NCBI GenBank assembly: GCA_012034765.1
Contig: JAAUOU010000036.1
Span: forward strand, 1-39,539
Reading direction: 5' to 3'
DNA length: 39,539 bases
From: Pleurocapsaceae cyanobacterium CSU_1_1
GTDB lineage: Bacteria; Cyanobacteriota; Cyanobacteriia; Cyanobacteriales; Xenococcaceae
Part shown: piece by piece, positions 37,835 to 39,539 of the stretch
How the letters are laid out: each line of letters begins with the position of its first letter
Numbering within the stretch: position 1 is the first letter of the stretch
The notes under the pieces: generated by a model
Seen by the model: the letters and a program-made list of their open reading frames with translations, nothing else
What the model was told of the DNA's origin: nothing
Database searches by the model: none
Program-made: the position numbers and the translations under genes

Positions 37835-38116
37835 TTAGCCTTCTAAACCTTCTATCAAAGCCCGAATGAGAACATCAAAAGCCAATCCAGGTATTCTGTC
37901 ATTGAATGAAGTTGCTATCCCTACGGGTAATTCTAAATCGACCTTGTTTATATTTCTCACTACAGTATTTTCAGTTCGATCACACCAATCCGTAAATGAC
38001 CTGTTGCTCCTAAAACTAGCTCGGTTATCTCTCGCTGCAATATTTCGGCGCGATGTAACAAAAAACTGGCATGGGTACTCAGTGCTTCTCCTGCTTTAGT
38101 TAGCTGTATCGACAAG
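37835..38116 (-). pseudogene. LysR-type regulator remnant with internal deletion
   Basis: On the minus strand, IQLTKAGEALSTHASFLLHR followed by AEILQREITELVLGATGHLRIGV is the end of a LysR helix-turn-helix domain, its linker helix and the first strand of the effector domain. It then hits a stop (IELKIL). A second open piece, VDLELPVGIATSFNDRIPGL then AFDVLIRALIEGLEG and stop at 37835, reads like a protein C-terminus and may be the end of the same regulator, with the middle lost. The DNA-recognition helix is also missing. A plus-strand frame over the same bases is not a gene. Confidence 0.65.
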
Positions 38117-38293
38117 AAGGATAATAGCCTCAGTCAATACTGTACTTTGACAACTTTCTACCTTCACAGATTAATCATTGCGTAACATTATGATTCTGAG
38201 AATTGCTATAGATATCCGAGTTTACAAGGGAATATTATTTCAAATATCTTTCACTATCTATATTGCGATCGCCTTGATGATGAGATCGGGAAT
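38117..38293. other. Non-coding stretch between LysR remnant and methyltransferase
   Basis: AT-rich, with one HIP1-like GCGATCGC near 38266. No gene, RNA or terminator can be supported. Confidence 0.4.
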
Positions 38294-39343
38294 TTAATTA
38301 AGTACAGTTAATTGCCTTGTACATTCTAGCTTGCGTAAATTATTACAAGTTCCTGTAGTTAAATATTCTTGAATATCTATAAAAATTTTCTGGGCTAAAG
38401 CATATGCAAAATTAACAGGTACAGCATTTCCCACCATTTTATAGCCATTATTTATATATTCATATTTAAAGACAAAATCATCAGGAAATGTTTGTATTCT
38501 GGCGCATTCTCTGACAGATAATCTACGATATGGTTTAGGGGATAAAGGATCAAAGATTCTTTTATCTTTTTCCACAAAAATCATTTTATTGGCTTGAGGA
38601 TGTAAAGGTGCATGTCTTCCTCCAGCTTGAATAGTAAAAGATGGTTCATTCCAACTTCTTACTCTATTTCTTGACATATAAATACTAGAAAAACTTGCAT
38701 CTAAGTATTCATGATTTGTCACTGATTCACAATTTTTAATTAGCTTATCTTTAGTTTTAATTGGCTCTATTAATCTTAAATCGTATATAGCATCTTGAAT
38801 TTTTAAGCCTGAGTTAACAAATGAAGGAAAATCAAAAGTACCGTTTAGTTGATGATGATATCCAACAATAATTACTCTTTGTCTATCTTGTGGCACTCCA
38901 AAATTATTAGCATTTAAAAGTTTATAAGAAACTTCATATCCTATATTTCTAAATTGATTCAATATATTAGTAAAAGCTTTTGTATGTTTTTCAGCTAAAA
39001 TTCCGCTGACATTTTCGGCTAAAAAGAAAAGAGGCTGTTTATCTTCAACAATCCTGATATAGTCATAAAATAGTTGCCCGCGAGAATCATTAATTCCGCG
39101 ACCAGCACCTGCTTCACTCCAACTTTGACAGGGGGGGCCACCAATAATTCCTAAGCACTTTGGTATTTCTGAAGAGTTTATATCTTTGATATTTCTACGA
39201 TCTAAAAAAGTTTTAGCATGATTTAATTCATAAGTATCCCAAATAGTCTTATCATATTCATTCGCCCAAATAATGTTGAATTTTGCTTGAGAAAAGCCTA
39301 AATCTAATCCTCCACAACCTGAGAACAAAGAAATAATTTCCAT
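38294..39343 (-). CDS. DNA (cytosine-5-)-methyltransferase, M.HaeIII-like
   Basis: The 349-residue protein has all main m5C motifs: I FSGCGGLDLGF, IV GGPPCQSWSEAGAG with the catalytic Cys, VI ENV, VIII QDRQRVIIVG, IX RRLSVRECARIQTFPDDF and X GYKMVGNAVPVNFAYALA. The target-recognition region NHEYLDASFSSIYMSRNRVRSWNEPSFTIQAGGRH follows M.HaeIII closely (SRNRVR.WNEP.FT.QA.GR, LHPQA), so methylation of the internal cytosine in GGCC is inferred. An unrecognised partial gene ends 11 bp upstream on the same strand, as expected of a restriction-modification operon. Confidence 0.93.
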   Translation of the reverse strand: MEIISLFSGCGGLDLGFSQAKFNIIWANEYDKTIWDTYELNHAKTFLDRRNIKDINSSEIPKCLGIIGGPPCQSWSEAGAGRGINDSRGQLFYDYIRIVEDKQPLFFLAENVSGILAEKHTKAFTNILNQFRNIGYEVSYKLLNANNFGVPQDRQRVIIVGYHHQLNGTFDFPSFVNSGLKIQDAIYDLRLIEPIKTKDKLIKNCESVTNHEYLDASFSSIYMSRNRVRSWNEPSFTIQAGGRHAPLHPQANKMIFVEKDKRIFDPLSPKPYRRLSVRECARIQTFPDDFVFKYEYINNGYKMVGNAVPVNFAYALAQKIFIDIQEYLTTGTCNNLRKLECTRQLTVLN

Positions 39344-39354
39344 TTTTTAATTAT

Positions 39355-39539
39355 TTATCTTATTTTATAGTTAATAATCTTAGCAGGTATTACTTGTTCT
39401 GGGTTATCAGGTGAATTGATATTCTCAAGCTTTATACTTAATTTATAGTTGGAATTAGCATAAGATTCTAATAAATTTCTACTTTCTGGGGAAAAGATAA
39501 ATATTTAGTTTCTTTCATAATTGCAATAACTTGAAAGGT
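39355..39539 (-). CDS. C-terminal end of an unrecognised gene upstream of the methyltransferase, with probable frameshift
   Basis: The window cuts this gene. The minus strand reads TFQVIAIMKETKYLSFP, then a one-base shift in a run of four G (plus strand, 39488-39491; five would keep the frame), then ESRNLLESYANSNYKLSIKL and a tail ending NYKIR at 39355. Both pieces are protein-like and Asn/Lys-rich like the adjacent methyltransferase. Position and strand make it a candidate restriction endonuclease cognate to the M.HaeIII-like enzyme, but the visible 60 residues show no diagnostic motif. Confidence 0.5.

Noticed and set aside
37866-38099. Plus-strand 77-codon gene
   Set aside because: The opposite strand holds a recognisable LysR sequence; the plus frame has no features.

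Overview
The window is cyanobacterial chromosome apart from its first half kilobase. The evidence is the many copies of the HIP1 palindrome GCGATCGC and gene families typical of cyanobacteria: DUF2358 and DUF4079 proteins, an ArsA-type ATPase with an HSP20-like tail, ClpC, the lysA-cdaA-uppS cluster and PEP carboxylase. The short palindromic repeats and the single-module polyketide synthase suggest a baeocystous or unicellular lineage (Pleurocapsales-like), but that placement is a guess.

Layout. Bases 1 to about 545 are a fragment of a Bacteroidetes-like ATP synthase alpha gene. It is fused within the shared peptide YDDL to the C-terminal half of a cyanobacterial peptidyl-tRNA hydrolase, and is most likely an assembly chimera. 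Next come a SAM methyltransferase and a lone HlyD-type adaptor (1.1-3.6 kb), an ergothioneine egtC-egtB pair (minus, 3.6-5.6 kb), tadA, a palindromic repeat locus, DUF2358 and ArsA-like genes (5.7-8.7 kb), pdhB, and a PmbA/TldE homologue (9-11.4 kb). The SRP RNA gene ffs lies next to the minus-strand lysA-cdaA-uppS cluster (11.5-15 kb), which joins lysine/cell-wall precursor supply, c-di-AMP synthesis and the undecaprenyl carrier. Then follow rimI, clpC, an SLH-domain protein, ylqF, a small secreted protein, ggt, a PhzF homologue, ppc and a GT39-type membrane glycosyltransferase (15-28.9 kb).

The most notable gene (29.8-37.4 kb) is a 2537-residue polyketide synthase with domain order KS-AT-DH-(psi KR)-ER-KR-ACP followed by a fused alpha-oxoamine synthase. 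It has every domain needed to build a fully reduced acyl chain from malonyl units and release it by decarboxylative condensation with an amino acid. The expected product is a sphingoid-base-like long-chain alpha-amino ketone.

The right end (37.5-39.5 kb) is a gene graveyard: an IS4-type transposase N-terminus, an internally deleted copy of a cytosine methyltransferase and an internally deleted LysR regulator. It is followed by an intact M.HaeIII-like methyltransferase and the tail of an upstream partner gene.

Two themes cross the window. First, tadA (twice), uppS, ppc, the GT39 gene, the last partial gene and the atpA fragment carry single-base indels, almost all in homopolymers. This points to sequence error rather than gene decay. 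Second, one palindromic repeat family occurs between genes and also, in frame, inside lysA and the polyketide synthase.
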